A stretch of 64,000 nucleotides of DNA from Rutpela maculata. Lineage: Eukaryota > Arthropoda > Insecta > Coleoptera > Cerambycidae. Made by a program: the position numbers and the translations under genes. Below the pieces are notes generated by a model, which was not told where the DNA came from, searched no databases, and saw only the letters and a program-made list of their open reading frames with translations. Positions 23,801 through 37,300 of this stretch are shown here, piece by piece; the stretch's first letter is position 1, and each line of letters opens with the position of its first letter. The DNA is taken from assembly GCA_936432065.2 (NCBI GenBank), contig OW386290.2, forward strand, positions 53,276,843 through 53,340,842. The letters are read 5' to 3'.

Positions 23801-26800
23801 CTTCAGGAACGTCATTTTGAAATTCTCAAAATCATAATAGTTTTACTCATGTTATACTTGAATTGAGTGTCAATTGTCGTTTATATGCAGATGATATTGT
23901 ACAAGCCCAACTGAACCCCTGCATTGTGAATCCTTATGATGAGAAGACAGTATCTCAGTCCATCATATGCAGCAATTATGTTAGCCAACAGTGAAAACTC
24001 CATACACAAAAAACACGTTCGCAAATCACTTTAGAATCATCTATCAAAGCCGGAAAAGAACAGAGCCCCCATTCTTTGAATGAATAAACAGATACCTGAC
24101 TAACTTGAATGTAACTCTTCCCTTGAATATCAAAACCCACCTTCCATGGACAATTTTCTTACCCATATGTGAAACTCAACTAACACGATATAATAAACAG
24201 GACACCAATCACGATGTAATCAGAAATAGTGGATGTGAGGAGTCGGAAGAGTAGGCAAAATCGTGCAAAGTTATGAAACCGGTATCCCCCTCCCCCGTTT
24301 TCAACGGCGCTGAACAGGAATAAGAGGGCGAAAAAAGTTTTTAGTCATGTGCACCACCTCAAACGGCCAAAACGCCACCATTTTTTTGCTTATTTCTTAT
24401 GCGCTTGGCATCGACTATTTTTTCAGGAATTTTTTGTTTTTTCATGGGGATATGACAGACGGTGATGTCAGGTAGTGGACCGCAACCTCCCTTCGTAAAA
24501 ATGTTTCATTATTGTTTCTTGTTAAAGTCGTTTATCCTTCCCGTTTTGCGATGATGCTGATCAAGAAAAAAATGGTTTTACGCCGGTTGCACCCTCCCTT
24601 CACCCTTAAACCGACGAAAATCACCCCATGGATGACATTAGGAAGAATGATATTCAGAAATCGAAGATTTGCGAACACGTTTGGGAGAACGGACATAGAA
24701 TAAACTGGGACTTGGCAAAACTTTTAACAAAAAAGACAGATAGCAAGAAAAGAAAAATTAAAGAATCAGCTATATTATTGAATGAGGATAAATGCGTGTC
24801 GAATTGTTCCGTAGATGTTTGCACAACCTGGCTGACGATGTTAAAAGAAGAACTTAATAAACTGAACATTATTTAAAATAAAGCTATCAACTAGATATAT
24901 CAATTTCTGTTTAAGCAATAAGTGTATGGATACTGAATATAACAAATATATTCTTAAAGCTGCGTATTTAATATACACGGCACACAAACACTTATAATAC
25001 GCTTTGAGAAAGGAAACATATTCGGTTTCCGAAACGTCAGCATAGTGCGTTATTATTATATTTTTGTTCTTATTCATTATTTCGCTACATTGGAGTTATA
25101 AGGTTCTATATTACAATTTTAGCAGTATTGGAGTTATCGACATCACATGTCAGTGCAAGGGCGGATCTGGACCTTGAGCTTGGGGGGGTAACACTGAACC
25201 CAAAATTTTTTGAAGAGCGAGGGGGAAGGAAATCCGAAAAAAAATTTTTTGTCCCAAAATTTTTTTGAAGAGCGGGGGGAGAAATCCGAAAAAAAATTTT
25301 TTCGTACCAAAATTTTTTTGAAGAGCGGGGAGAAATCCGAAAAAATTTTTTCATCCTAAAATTAAAAAATAAAATTTTTAAATGAAAGTTATTGACTTAC
25401 ACAATCTTGGGGGGGTAATTACCCCGTTAAAATTATTTTTCTTCCCAACATTAACAAAACTCATAACATTTTAAAACAAAAGTTGATGGCTTACAGAATC
25501 TTGGGGGGGGGGGGTAATTACCCCGTTATTCCCCCCCACAAATCTGCGTTTGTGTCAGTGTTGGCTTTTTATGAAAATTGCACCCTTCCGTCGTACATTC
25601 CTAAGAAAGGTAAACACGTCGCTACCTTGGAGTTATAAGGTTCTATGTTACAGTTCTAGAATTGTAACATAGAACTCCAAGGTAGCGATTTGTCAGAAAA
25701 CACCCTCTAACTGCTCTGACGTAAAAGTCACGGGCGTAGAGGTTATTTTCCAGTAAAATACCTGGATAATTGTATTATTTCGTAGATTTCACGGACATTG
25801 CTTAGAAGAAAATATATGTGGCAGAGCATCCCATTAAGAAACACAGAAAAATTAAGAAAATGCCACAACCAACATTTAGACAATATTTATATAAATAAAT
25901 ATTGCTCTATAAAAATTTTATAGAAATTGTTTGACTAGGTTTCTTAAAACAGACGATTTAATATGCAATTTTTGGATCATATCTTTATGCTATGGAAGTG
26001 GAAACTTGTCTCTCCTAAGAATATTTATCTATCCATGATCGATATATATATAATATATATATTTTCTGTATTAAGAGATGGTCTAGGTATTGCTGTCTGC
26101 TTTATCACCAATGGTATAGAAATTATGTTATTCACATATCTGTTGGTAGTTTGTATTGACATAGGAGTTTATTAAGAAAATTTATATAGGTCTTTATATC
26201 AAAGTGGATGCTAGCCAAACCAGATTTGCAGTTGGTAATCTTTGAATGCAGTTACTAAACTAGTACTTTGCAATTTAAATGAAGATTAATCAGTGTATTG
26301 TTATGTAAAGTACATAGGCTTTTCTTAGAAATATTGTTACATCCTTATATCCACTTCACGTACAATAAAACCGGAAGATCCTTTCATTTAATTCTCTAAA
26401 AGGACTGCCTATCTAAATGAAAAGAAAATTACAACATATTAGTTAACTAAACATTTGCTGATGTTGAATAAATTATAAATGTTTTATCTTCCTGTTGCTA
26501 ATTATGGTTTTAAATAAGTCATGATAAATAACAAAAAGGCGGATAAGAAACCGTATTGAATAGGGTCGTTTCCTTCAATAAAATTTACAAAATATTGTTT
26601 TATGATCAAAAAGTATATTAAATATACATTGCATATATCATATTAAAAATAGTTCTAATCATCACATGCAAGAACAAATTGGTTTTGAAAATAAAAAGCG
26701 GTAAATGATGACGTATCTAATGATCATTCAATTCTAGAAAATTTTCATGTTTTCATTTATCATGTTGGTGGTAGTGCTGTGTTGATTTGTTGTTTACGTT

Positions 26801-29800
26801 TACATTGTGTGTTTAATATTTGTTTATAATGGAACCCAATTTTGTGAAAAGTACTTCAGAGAATTTACCCAAAGTGGATTTTTATATGATACACGAGTTT
26901 TATGTAGACAATTTGAACTATTTAAGTGCTGAATCCCGAAATGTTAAAAATTTGAGGTTAGTATTTCTTTAAAATACAATGACTCACATCGATACTAACT
27001 TTAATCTATTAGTCCAGTCAACAGCGCGCTAAAATAACCAAAGTCTCTAATTTGAGTGCTAATGAATGGATTTTGATAAAACCTTGTGCAATGTGTTTGT
27101 AATGACGTTAATAAAAAATATGAAAATATGATTAGAGTAGGAAATTATTGGAAGGGGTAGAAAACCTCTTTTATCACGGGTTCCGTAACTTGTAGAATTA
27201 GGTCAAAAATAAAAAGAAACAATAAATTTACCTTTCTTGACCCAAAATAAGATGTTTTTACTCTTGTGAATTTTTTCGAGAAATGCATATTTTTGGAGAT
27301 ATGGCCAGTCGAAAATTTATAAAAGTGGGGGAGGGGAAATGTAAAAGTTGAAAAAAATCTAAAAAAATTCAGGTGAATGTATCATCAAAATATAAAACTT
27401 TTTTTATTTGAAACTTTTCTGTAAGGTGCGTTTTCACCGAGTTATTCCGGAAAATCATGGAAAACTACTCCTTTCTTTGAAACTGTAGCACTTTAAAAAT
27501 ATGTAATATAAAAATTTGAAAAATCAGGCGTATGCATTGAAGCCTTCTAAACATTTCTTTTCTCTTGGAAATTTTTGTAACTTGCTAATTTTCCGAGTTA
27601 CCGGCAGTTTTTCACGATAACTATTTTTTGCACATTAAAAAATACACGAAACTTAAAAAATTATATTGAACTTTTAAAAATGGTGTAACTATGCATGTTT
27701 CTTATTTTTTTATAATAATATACATAAATGACGTTCATTTTTCGAATTTTCATGTATTTTTTGTGCAAAAAATGTAGTAGGTACATTCTTTATTGTGAAA
27801 AACTACCTGTAACTCGGAAAATTAGCGAGCCAAAAAACACCCCTGGACTGGGTTAAAAAGAATATTAAACTACGAGAATAGTTGTTACATCTTAATTGAT
27901 CGAATTATACAAATTAAGGTTAAACAGCAGCGTACATACAATAGATATGAAAGTCACCCCCAGTGAGGGGCGAAAACTAGCCCCCATTTATAAAAAAATC
28001 GATCCAAAACAATGACTGCTGAAAAAGCTCGAAATGTCTAAGTTTTGTTAAAGTGATAAGAAACTGCATCAGATCTGACGTAATCTTCATAAACTGCCCC
28101 TATAGGGTTGAGAACAATCACCCCCAAGTTTAAAGGACAGAAAACAAGAGAAAACGTAAAATCCAACAGGATTTCTATTTTGCGTAGTACTCTAAAATAT
28201 AACTAGAAACTTACGTACCATCAACGTCCTACAGTGTCAACCCTCAGATGGTGTGAAAACTACCCCCTATGTAAGATTAATTCATAAAAAGTTACAGTGA
28301 CTTCTATAAAAATTCGAAACACCTGCGTTGTGTGGAAGTGAGAAGAAATTAGACTATGTTCGACGCTGTGCTTGAAAACCACCCCAGTTCAATTTCAATT
28401 CAAAAATGTTTTATTACAGTTAATAATACAAATGTGCGCCTGAGTCAAGTCCCGATTCAGAGCCGACCACACCACCACGGCGTGCAACGTCGTGGTAGAT
28501 GGGTGGTCGGGTGAAACGGGTTTAACTCCGGCTTAAACAATAAATGAAGGATTATAAGGTTAGAACTCCTGTTCTTTGGAACAAAAAACTTAAATCTAAC
28601 AATTTGGCGAACTATAACTAGAATGAGTTTTAAAAACACTTAAAAATTACACTAATGTTTTAGTTTGCACAGCACACGCGCACAGTTTTAAAAATTGGAT
28701 TATTGATACGGGAAAAGACTTAATGAAAAAACCCGTTCGAGCCAATGACAGTATTCTTCCGATGGTCTGCCTGCCTTCGGAAAGATAGGGTGGAGAGGAA
28801 GTTGTGATTTAAATAAAAAGTTTGATTTACAAGAAGTTACTGGTCGAGAGGGGATTTTGAAAGAGAACAAAAAGGGACAAAAGAACAGAAATTAACAAAA
28901 TTAACAAAAAGGTGACTAATAGAGGGAACAGAGAAAGGGTTTGAGAATAAAAAGTGGTGAAAGCTAAAAGTTGGTTAAATGGAAATTTTGGTATAGGAAA
29001 GATTTTGCTAGGGAGGTTGCCGAAAGATGGGCAACGCCTGGTATGGTAATGGGTGTTTCAGGTTGAAAAGTATGGCATTATGCTGTCTGATTTGTGTAAT
29101 GTCTCGGGTTAGCGGACTGTCGCCCAGTTTGAATTGATAGAATTTTTGCGATGTTTCTTGGACGAAATCCGCTAGTGGAGTTATGTCGTGGCAACGTGCA
29201 TAGAGATCTCTGAGGGAGGTGTACCTATCAGAGGCTGAAATGAGGCGCATAAATTTGTGTTCTAATACTTTTAGTTTTCGCATTGTCGTGGCCGGGATGC
29301 TGCACCACACCGGCGCCGCGTATGTGATAGCCGGCCTGATCACCATCGTATATAGCAATTTCTTATTGGTCCTGTTTAGTCCGCTACCCCGCGCCAGGAG
29401 CGGATACAGACTCCTGGACATGGAGTAGACTTTTCGTATCGTCTCGTTTACGTGCGTATTGAATGTCAGTCTCCTGTCCAAGTTCACCCCCAAATACTTC
29501 ACGCACCGCTTTATTGGAATTTGGCGGCCCCCTATCGAAAGTGGTGTAATAATACGATTTTCTGTGAAGCGGCGCGTGAAGAGAATTGATTCCGACTTCT
29601 CAGCGTTGATCCGAATCTTCCACTTGTCGTAATACGCCGTGGCACGGGCCATGTGCGCCTTCAGCAGCATGTTCGCTGCTTGTGCGTTGTGCGAATGCGC
29701 GTATATGGCCGTGTCGTCGGCGTACTTGGCAAGGTTCGTATTCGGAAACTCCGGGAAGTCGGAGACGTATAAGTTGTATAACTTTGGTGACAGGCACGAC

Positions 29801-32800
29801 CCCTGGAGGACACCCGCGCGAATGTCCCGCCGAGTTGAAAGTTTGTTATTCACCCTAACCTGCAGTGATCTGCCCGTCAGGAAAGAGTGAATAAGTTTCG
29901 TGATATGCGTTGGGAAGTTAAGCGAATTCAGTTTGTACGGATATAGGGATGGCATCTCGCAACCTCATGGGGGTGGTTTTCAAGCACAGCGTCGAACATA
30001 GTCTAGTTTCACCTCACTTCCACATAGCGCAGGTGTTTCGAATTTTTATAGAAGTCACTGTAACTTTTTATGGTTAAATCTTACACAGGGGATAGTTTTC
30101 ACATCCTCTGAGGGTTGACACTGTAGGACGTTGATGATACGTAAGTTTCTAGTTCTATTTCAGAGTACTACGCAAAATAGAAATCCTGTTGGATAATACG
30201 TTTTTTCTTGTTTTGAGTCCTTTAAACTTAAGGGTGGTTGCTCTCAACCCTATAGGGGCAGTTTATGAAGATTACGTCGGACCTAATGCAGTTTCTTATC
30301 ACTTTAACAAAACTTAGACATTTCGAGCTTTTTCAGCAGTCATTGCTGTTTTGGATTGATTTTTTTATATATGGAGGCTAGATTTCGCCCCTCCCTGGGG
30401 GAGCGTTTCATATCTATTGTATGTACGCTGCTGTTTAACTTTAATTTGTATAATTCGATTGATTAAGATGTAACAACTATTCTTGTATCTTAATCTTCTT
30501 TTTACCCCATTCTAGGGGTATTTTTTGGCTCTAGTTAACGATTTCTTTGACCTCGGATTCGGATTCAGCGACCGAAAATACATGGGTCTGGTTCGCTGGT
30601 CTGAACTTTTTTTTTGTGGGGCTCTGTTATTCCTTTATCTAACTGCGCATGCTGACGTGGCGATGGACGCGAATTCAAAATTTCTTAATTTAAATAATTA
30701 ATTTTACTATTAAAATGACTTTAGATTTTAAATAAAAAAATACGGGACAAATAAAATTTAATAAAGTACTTGAAAATAATTTTATTAAAAAATGGTCAAC
30801 GACCCTATTATTAATTTTTGAGATCAGGTTCGGTTTCAGCTGCTCCTAAAATCCTTACCAGATTCCAATTTTAATACAATTCTGACGAAAATTGCGTGGC
30901 GCCTTCTCCAAATGTTGCAAAACTTTCAACTAAATCTTCTTTTAAATTTTTGTTCACCTTGCACTAGATGGTTTAATGAAATTAATATGGGATCACCGCC
31001 GAGATATATCTTACAGTTTGAGAAAGATTTCAAAGAAATTGCTTGAGCCAATCCAGAATAATGATTGAACACACAAAAAAATCACATACGAGTCGAATGG
31101 AGAACCTCCTCCTTTTTTAAAATTTTTCAAGTTAATGAGAACTAGAGACTGTTGTTATTAAGAGAAAAACAAGGTTGTAAAGTGTCCAACTTTGTTAGTT
31201 TTGCTAACAACATTCTCTAAACGCTGATGAGGAATAATAACTTCCTAGTTGTAAGCATAACGATATGCTATTGTTTTATCGGCACATTAACGCAGTAAGC
31301 TAGAGTACGTTGTGTGGCGAGTACGCTTGGTCACACTGTTTATTGTGTACGGGGTTCGATCTCTAGCTCCGAGATCGGCGGTGTCAGCGTTTTTTCAAAA
31401 ATATAACCCTCTTCTGGACAACTTTGGCTTTGGATTCGGGGTTGTCGTGTTCTTTTGTTATTTTGTTTTTGTTCCATTAAGTCAGAAACTGAACTTACAC
31501 AAGGAAAAAAATCTGTTAATTTTTTTATAAATTGACATTATTTGGCTATATTGTGCAGATTTGTTTCTCTAATTATTCAGTTCTGAACTTTCAGATGAAG
31601 TTTTTAGGGCGCTTTTATGGTCTTATTCTCTAAGCTAAAAGAACGATCGATATGAGTAAGTAATAACTTTTTTTGATACTTTAACATGATGCTGTAGTTC
31701 AGTTTTGATTTTTAATAAGTTATTCAGGATTCTTTCATAGATATTTTTTGCTATAATTCTTAATTCTGTCAAATGTAATTATGAAGCACGTGAAAAATTA
31801 AATAATTATAAACTTAGAAGTGTACTTTGTGATGTGGTCTCTTTACGTCAAAATATTTGGAATTTTTGCTAAATAAATAATTAGGAAATGTTTTCGAAAT
31901 ATAGGGTAAATAAAATAGGTTAAAATAACGTTTTACGTCAAACTTCTATTAATAAACAATTTACTTGAAGTATAGAGTGCTTGGATTTAGTTCTTCCTGT
32001 TTGTTTTATACATACGTTTTAATAGCTCATAGGGCAAGCATACAAAATATTTGTGCCTAAAGTGAAATTGTTGAGAGAACCTATAACACAGGCACACAAA
32101 ATTAAAAAAAAATGGTCTTTTTCTGGTACCTCATTGGATAACTCATATGTATTTCGACGTGCTGAAAACGAATCAGGCGTCCGTTTAGCTCCATTGGCCA
32201 CCATTTTTTTTAAATCACGAAAATAAACTAAAAAAAAACTCATAATTTATAGTCTGGGTGCCAAATAAGGATTTTTACCCTAACCTGGAAGTAGGGTATA
32301 GTAAATGTTTTTTGGCTGTTTTTGGTTCTTCAAAGGGTCAACATTACGATTCCTATTAATGCCACTTTGGCACCCTTGGGAATTTTGAGATATTCAAGAT
32401 GGCGACTGGCTTAGAGTGAAAAAAACAGGTTTTTTCAAATATTTCATTATATGGCACGTCGTTTTATATGTTTTTAAGATCTGTGAATTAGTATTTGAGG
32501 TTAAAAATCGTGTAGGAAGTAATCTTTAAGTGTTGCTAATTTACTTTATTAAGAGGGCTGATTCGGAGAATAAATTAATTTTTGAAGCAAAAAAAATAGT
32601 ACCTACCTAGTTTTGTTGCATATCTAAATTAGCCTTTAAGAATACGGATAACACCATATCCTTAAAAGTGGTATGCGTAGGGGCGTACCTCTAAGATTCA
32701 TGAGCAAGTTGAACGACCTTTTAAAAACATCGGTTAAAAGGACCTGCTAGCTCAAAATAAGTTTTTAAAAAATTAAACAAACGTAAACTTAATATTCTGT

Positions 32801-34294
32801 ATTTTTTTTTAGAGTGGAAAGACTTGATCATCCTTTTTTTATTTTTTTTTTGTGTTTTTTTTTATTCTTATTGTAAAAACTGTAAACAACGAAGTGTCAA
32901 AACCAACATTTAATCTTCTTCGGAATCTTCACTAACAGAAGTTATATTTTCAGAAATTCTCGTATGAGGATTCTGGCAAAACTGTTCTGTGCTTAGTTGC
33001 AGACAATTGTACATTAAACTTCATGACAAGCCATTACTACGCAGCTGAATAGTGTTGTGTTACACGGATTTATTGAGTTGCATGAGCATTTTGCTAATGC
33101 CAACATGTAATCTGGGTCAATTTAAATCTTTTTTGGCAAGGCGATCGGATGTAATTCCATTTTATCCTCGTCAGCCTGCCACCCGTATTGAGTGGCATCT
33201 ATATTTGGTCAAGAGAAATCCATTACAGACAACCACAAAAATGTTTGGAAATGTGTCCTTTTTACGTTTTCTTGAAACCATTCAGTAGTTGGTGGAAAAG
33301 CAGAGAATGGCGGTGCTTGTAGTTGGGCTTGTGCGACTTTTTAGCCCATAGAGAAGTTCTAACATCAATCGTTTTGCTAGCATTGTTTACTCCATAACAC
33401 GAAACTACAATAATTGTACATTCTTGAAAAATATCCTCAATATTGTCGTTTAATCGACCCAAATGCGTTAAAACCCGACCATCCCTTAAACATTTAATGA
33501 CCTTTTTTTTTTCCAATCCCATGGTACTGAGCCACCAGATCGTCGCAACCAGATAAAGTATGTGCGGCTGGTAAATATGGTATGATTTGTTTGTGTTTTA
33601 AAACCGTGGCTCTAATATCTGCAGTCTCTCGTAGTGACTTAAAAGAAACCAAAGAAATCTCGCTTTTCAAATCTAATAAATTATAATAATATACAAGTAA
33701 GACAAAAACATCGGTGTCACCACTTATTTCATTTACGACGATGTCTGCATTTCCTTTAGTCTCGTGAATCAGTTGCTGTACCATAATGGTATCCGCTTCT
33801 TCATGTTGCGTCGCTAGATCAGCCCTCTCAGATATCACTCTCAAAAAACATAAACCTAAATTATGTTCTAACTTTCTTCTGTAAAAAATTAAAAATAACT
33901 TTTTCATTCTTTACGGAAGAAAGTTTATTATTAAATTATTAACTAAAGGGTGAATTATTTGTTGTAAAACAGAATTGCATTTTATTTCTGAGGTTATGTT
34001 TCTTTTTGTATCGAATTTGTTTTTAACAATCGACACCTATTTTATATTTTGATAGGGCAACACAGAAGGAATTGCCCCTAAATTTTTTTAGACCTCATAT
34101 TTGTGTTCTCGAACCTGGAAAACATAGAAAACGATCACATGCCAACATTTGGTAAATTAAAATTTTTAAACAATTACACCTTAGATAAGCCGCCATCTTG
34201 AATATCTCAAAATGCCCAAGGGTGCCAGAAGGGCATCAACCGGATTCTTAAACTAGACCTACTAAAGTGCCGATAACCGTAAAAAAATCTCTAC

Positions 34295-34391
<97 letters not shown>

Positions 34392-37300
34392 TTATTCTCA
34401 AACAGCCACAATGTACAATATATACATACAGACACAGTGGGTTGAAAAACGTTAACAAAAATTTGTAGAGTTTAATAAAAAACAAACTCTTAAATATCCT
34501 AACACAATCTATTATTTTACATACTGTTTCTTACAATACTGGTTTTTATAAATGGGATCTTCTATAATTAATGTATTCTGTAATTGTGTACGGTTCCACA
34601 TCAATTAAGTAATTAAATATTTCTCTCTTAAAACACTTAAAATTTTTTATATTTTTAATTTTATTTGGAAGAGTATTAAAAAATTTCATACTTGAATAAA
34701 GAGGACCTTTTTCATACATACTCAGTCTATGAATAGGAAAATTATAATTATTAATACCTCTAGTGCCGTAACTATGACTAATTTGTTGTTTTTCATATTT
34801 GTCTTTATGCTTAAAATTAAAAACCAAACACTCATAAATATATATTGCAAACACTGTCAATACTCTATTTTTTTTAAATTTACCTCTACATGTTTCTCTT
34901 ACTGAACTATTATCAATAACGCGAATAACTTGCTTTTGTAAGATAAATATTTTATTTATATCCGCCGCACTACCCCAAAATAGTATTCCAAATTTTAATT
35001 TTGAAATGAAGGAAGCGTAATAAATTGTTCTCATCGTCACATCATTAACATATTTCCTTAATACTCTCATACTATAACATACACTGTTCAATTTTTTTGA
35101 TAAATTTATAATATGGTGTGACCAACTCAATGTGGCATCTGTAATAATTCCTAAAAATTTTGTTGATTCGGCAAATTCGATGTTTTCATTATTTATTACA
35201 AGATTAATTTCTGACAAGTTAATATTTGATCTATTTGTTCGAAATATGATGCACGATGTTTTCTTTTCATTTAGAATTAGCCTGTTTCGTTTTAACTAAT
35301 CGCCTACAATATTTACTATTGAAGCTGCCTCGTTTAGTAATACTTCTATTTTCTTTTCTCTTATTAATAATGACGTGTCATCTGCATAATTTATAATTAA
35401 ATGTTTACTATTTATTAAAATGTTACACAAATCATTTATATACATATTAAATAGTAGCGGACCTATAATACTACCTTGGGGAATTCCAATTTTTGTATTT
35501 CTGAGTTCCGATTTAATATTTATATGCTGAGAATTAATTTTTACAAGTTGTTGTCGATTGTCTAAGTATGATGCTATCCATTTCAATGCTATTGATCTTA
35601 TTCTATATTGATCTAGTTTTTGCAATAATATATCATGATTAATAGAATCATATGCTTTAGATAGGTCTAAAAATATTCCCAAGGGTATTTCATTTTTTTC
35701 TAATGTATTCAAAATGCCATTTACATATTCAAATACGGCTGTCTCTATACTCCTACCTTTTAAAAATCCATGTTGATTTTGACTAAAGAGGTTATGATCA
35801 TTAAAGAACTTTATCAATCTGTTACAAACTACTTTCTCAAATATTTTTGAGAAAGCTGGCAACAAACTGATTGGTCTAAAATTTTCCATTTGATTTTCGT
35901 CACCACTTTTATATACAGGTATAACTACTGCTAATTTTAACAAGTTTGGAAATATTCCAAATTTTAGAGAATTATTAATAACATAACAAAGAGGTTTGAT
36001 TATGTGAACTGCTATTTTCTTCAGAAGAGATGTCGATAATTCATCATCTCCAGAACTATTTTTGTTTTTTAAAGATCTCACAATTTCTAAAATTTCACTT
36101 TCTGTAACCTCCTCAAAAATTATGGGAGTTTCGTTTCTTGGGATATTATTAATAAATGGTATTTTCTGTAATTTTTCAACTAAATTGCTTGCCGCGTTTA
36201 TAAAATAAGAATTTAAATTGTTAGCCGTTGTGATGAGGTTCTCTGAAAATAAGATGTCATGTTTTTTTGTTTTTTTTAAATTTCCCGTTATACTATCTAC
36301 CATATTCCAAATCGATTTAGATATGTTGTCTGACTTTGCAATTTTTTTATTATAATATGTTTTCCTAGCCTCAACTAGTAATAATTCTAATTTACCTTTT
36401 TCGAGGTTGTATAATTCTCTATAATTTGGATTATGTTTTAATATTACTGAAATCGTACTAAGTCTTTTTTTACATTCTAAAATTTCGGGAGTATCTTTCC
36501 ACGTGTCATTGGTGTTATTAATGTTTACTTTCTTTAAAGGAAAACTATTATTAAAAAGAGTTGAAAAGTATGACATGAACGTGTCCCATTGTAAGTTTAC
36601 ATCATTTTCTGTTTGACTTAAAATATGTGACCAATCAATTTGCATCAAAGAATTTGAAAAAGTTTGAATATTAGCTTCGTTAAAGCAACGTATATATTTA
36701 TATTCTTGTGAGTCTTTATTTGGCACTTGTACAATTATCTTTTGTGCCATATGATCAGATAAGTGTGAGTTTATTATTTCACTAGTAAATTCACAATTTA
36801 CTATATTTGTTAATATATTGTCAATACATGATTTTGAAGTGCCAGTTATTCGGGTATAACCGTCTATAGCTACTTTTACATTATAAGATTCTAAGAGTGA
36901 TAACGTTTTCTTAGTGTTATGATTATTTACATTTTTAAAATCTATATTGAAGTCCCCGGCGACAAAAAATATATCACTGTTTTTAAATAATAATTCTAAA
37001 AGCATATGAAATTTTCTTAAAAAACTGTCTATATTTGAGTCTGGTGATTTATAAAGAGCTATAATTACATATTTCGAACTTCCACAACTTACTTCCACAG
37101 CCGCACATTCAAACGAATAGCATTCAGATAATTCATTAACATCGGTCCTTATCCGGGCAGATATTTTTTCTTGACAGTAAACTACAACTCCTCCATGTTG
37201 TATACTTTACTTCCACCTTTTTTGATTGGCACCCAGACTATTAGGTTATTTTGTCGATTTGCTAAAAATAGGTGGGTAACTTTCATGAACTCATTAAACA

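Larger units (their letters stand above)
27826..30545. repeat. Long inverted repeat (arms about 560 bp) interrupted by a Jockey element
   Basis: Left arm 27826-28388 and right arm about 29967-30545 are reverse complements with modest divergence: GAGCCAAAAAACACCCC, CATACAATAGATATGAAA, TTGAGAACAATCACC, TGTTCGACGCTGTGCTTG. The Jockey element lies at the axis. The outer right end leads into the TTGACCTCGG dispersed repeat, so the palindrome may belong to that family. Confidence 0.85.
34293..37200 (-). mobile_element. CR1/L2-group LINE, 2.9 kb, inserted in the right TIR of a DNA transposon
   Basis: Minus orientation. The 3' end is a (TTA)n array, a short-tandem tail as in L2-like LINEs rather than poly(A). 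It is 5'-truncated within the endonuclease. The 5' junction at 37200/37201 splits the TIR of the host transposon, and the 3' junction is at about 34293. The coding region has only one nonsense codon. Confidence 0.85.
32250..37240 (-). mobile_element. DNA transposon with XPG-like nuclease remnant, invaded by a LINE
   Basis: Tips TAGTCTGGGTGCCAA (32250) and TTGGCACCCAGACTA (ending 37240) are perfect inverted repeats. The TIR continues inward (GGAAGTAxxGTATA; TGGCACCCTTGGG; TTTTGAGATATTCAAGATGG) for about 180 bp. On the right side it is split by a LINE at 34293-37200: its outer 40 bp are at 37201-37240 and the rest is at about 34160-34292. Removing the LINE leaves a 2.1-kb element. The ends abut TA, suggesting a TA target or a slightly longer duplication containing it. 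Its only recognisable coding sequence is the nuclease-like frame. Confidence 0.82.

Noticed and set aside
31224..31260. CTGATGAGGAA...TTCC as a hammerhead ribozyme
   Set aside because: The required GAAA half of the core is absent after the stem.
34294..34485. Poly-leucine frame
   Set aside because: Translation of the (TAA)n tail of the LINE.
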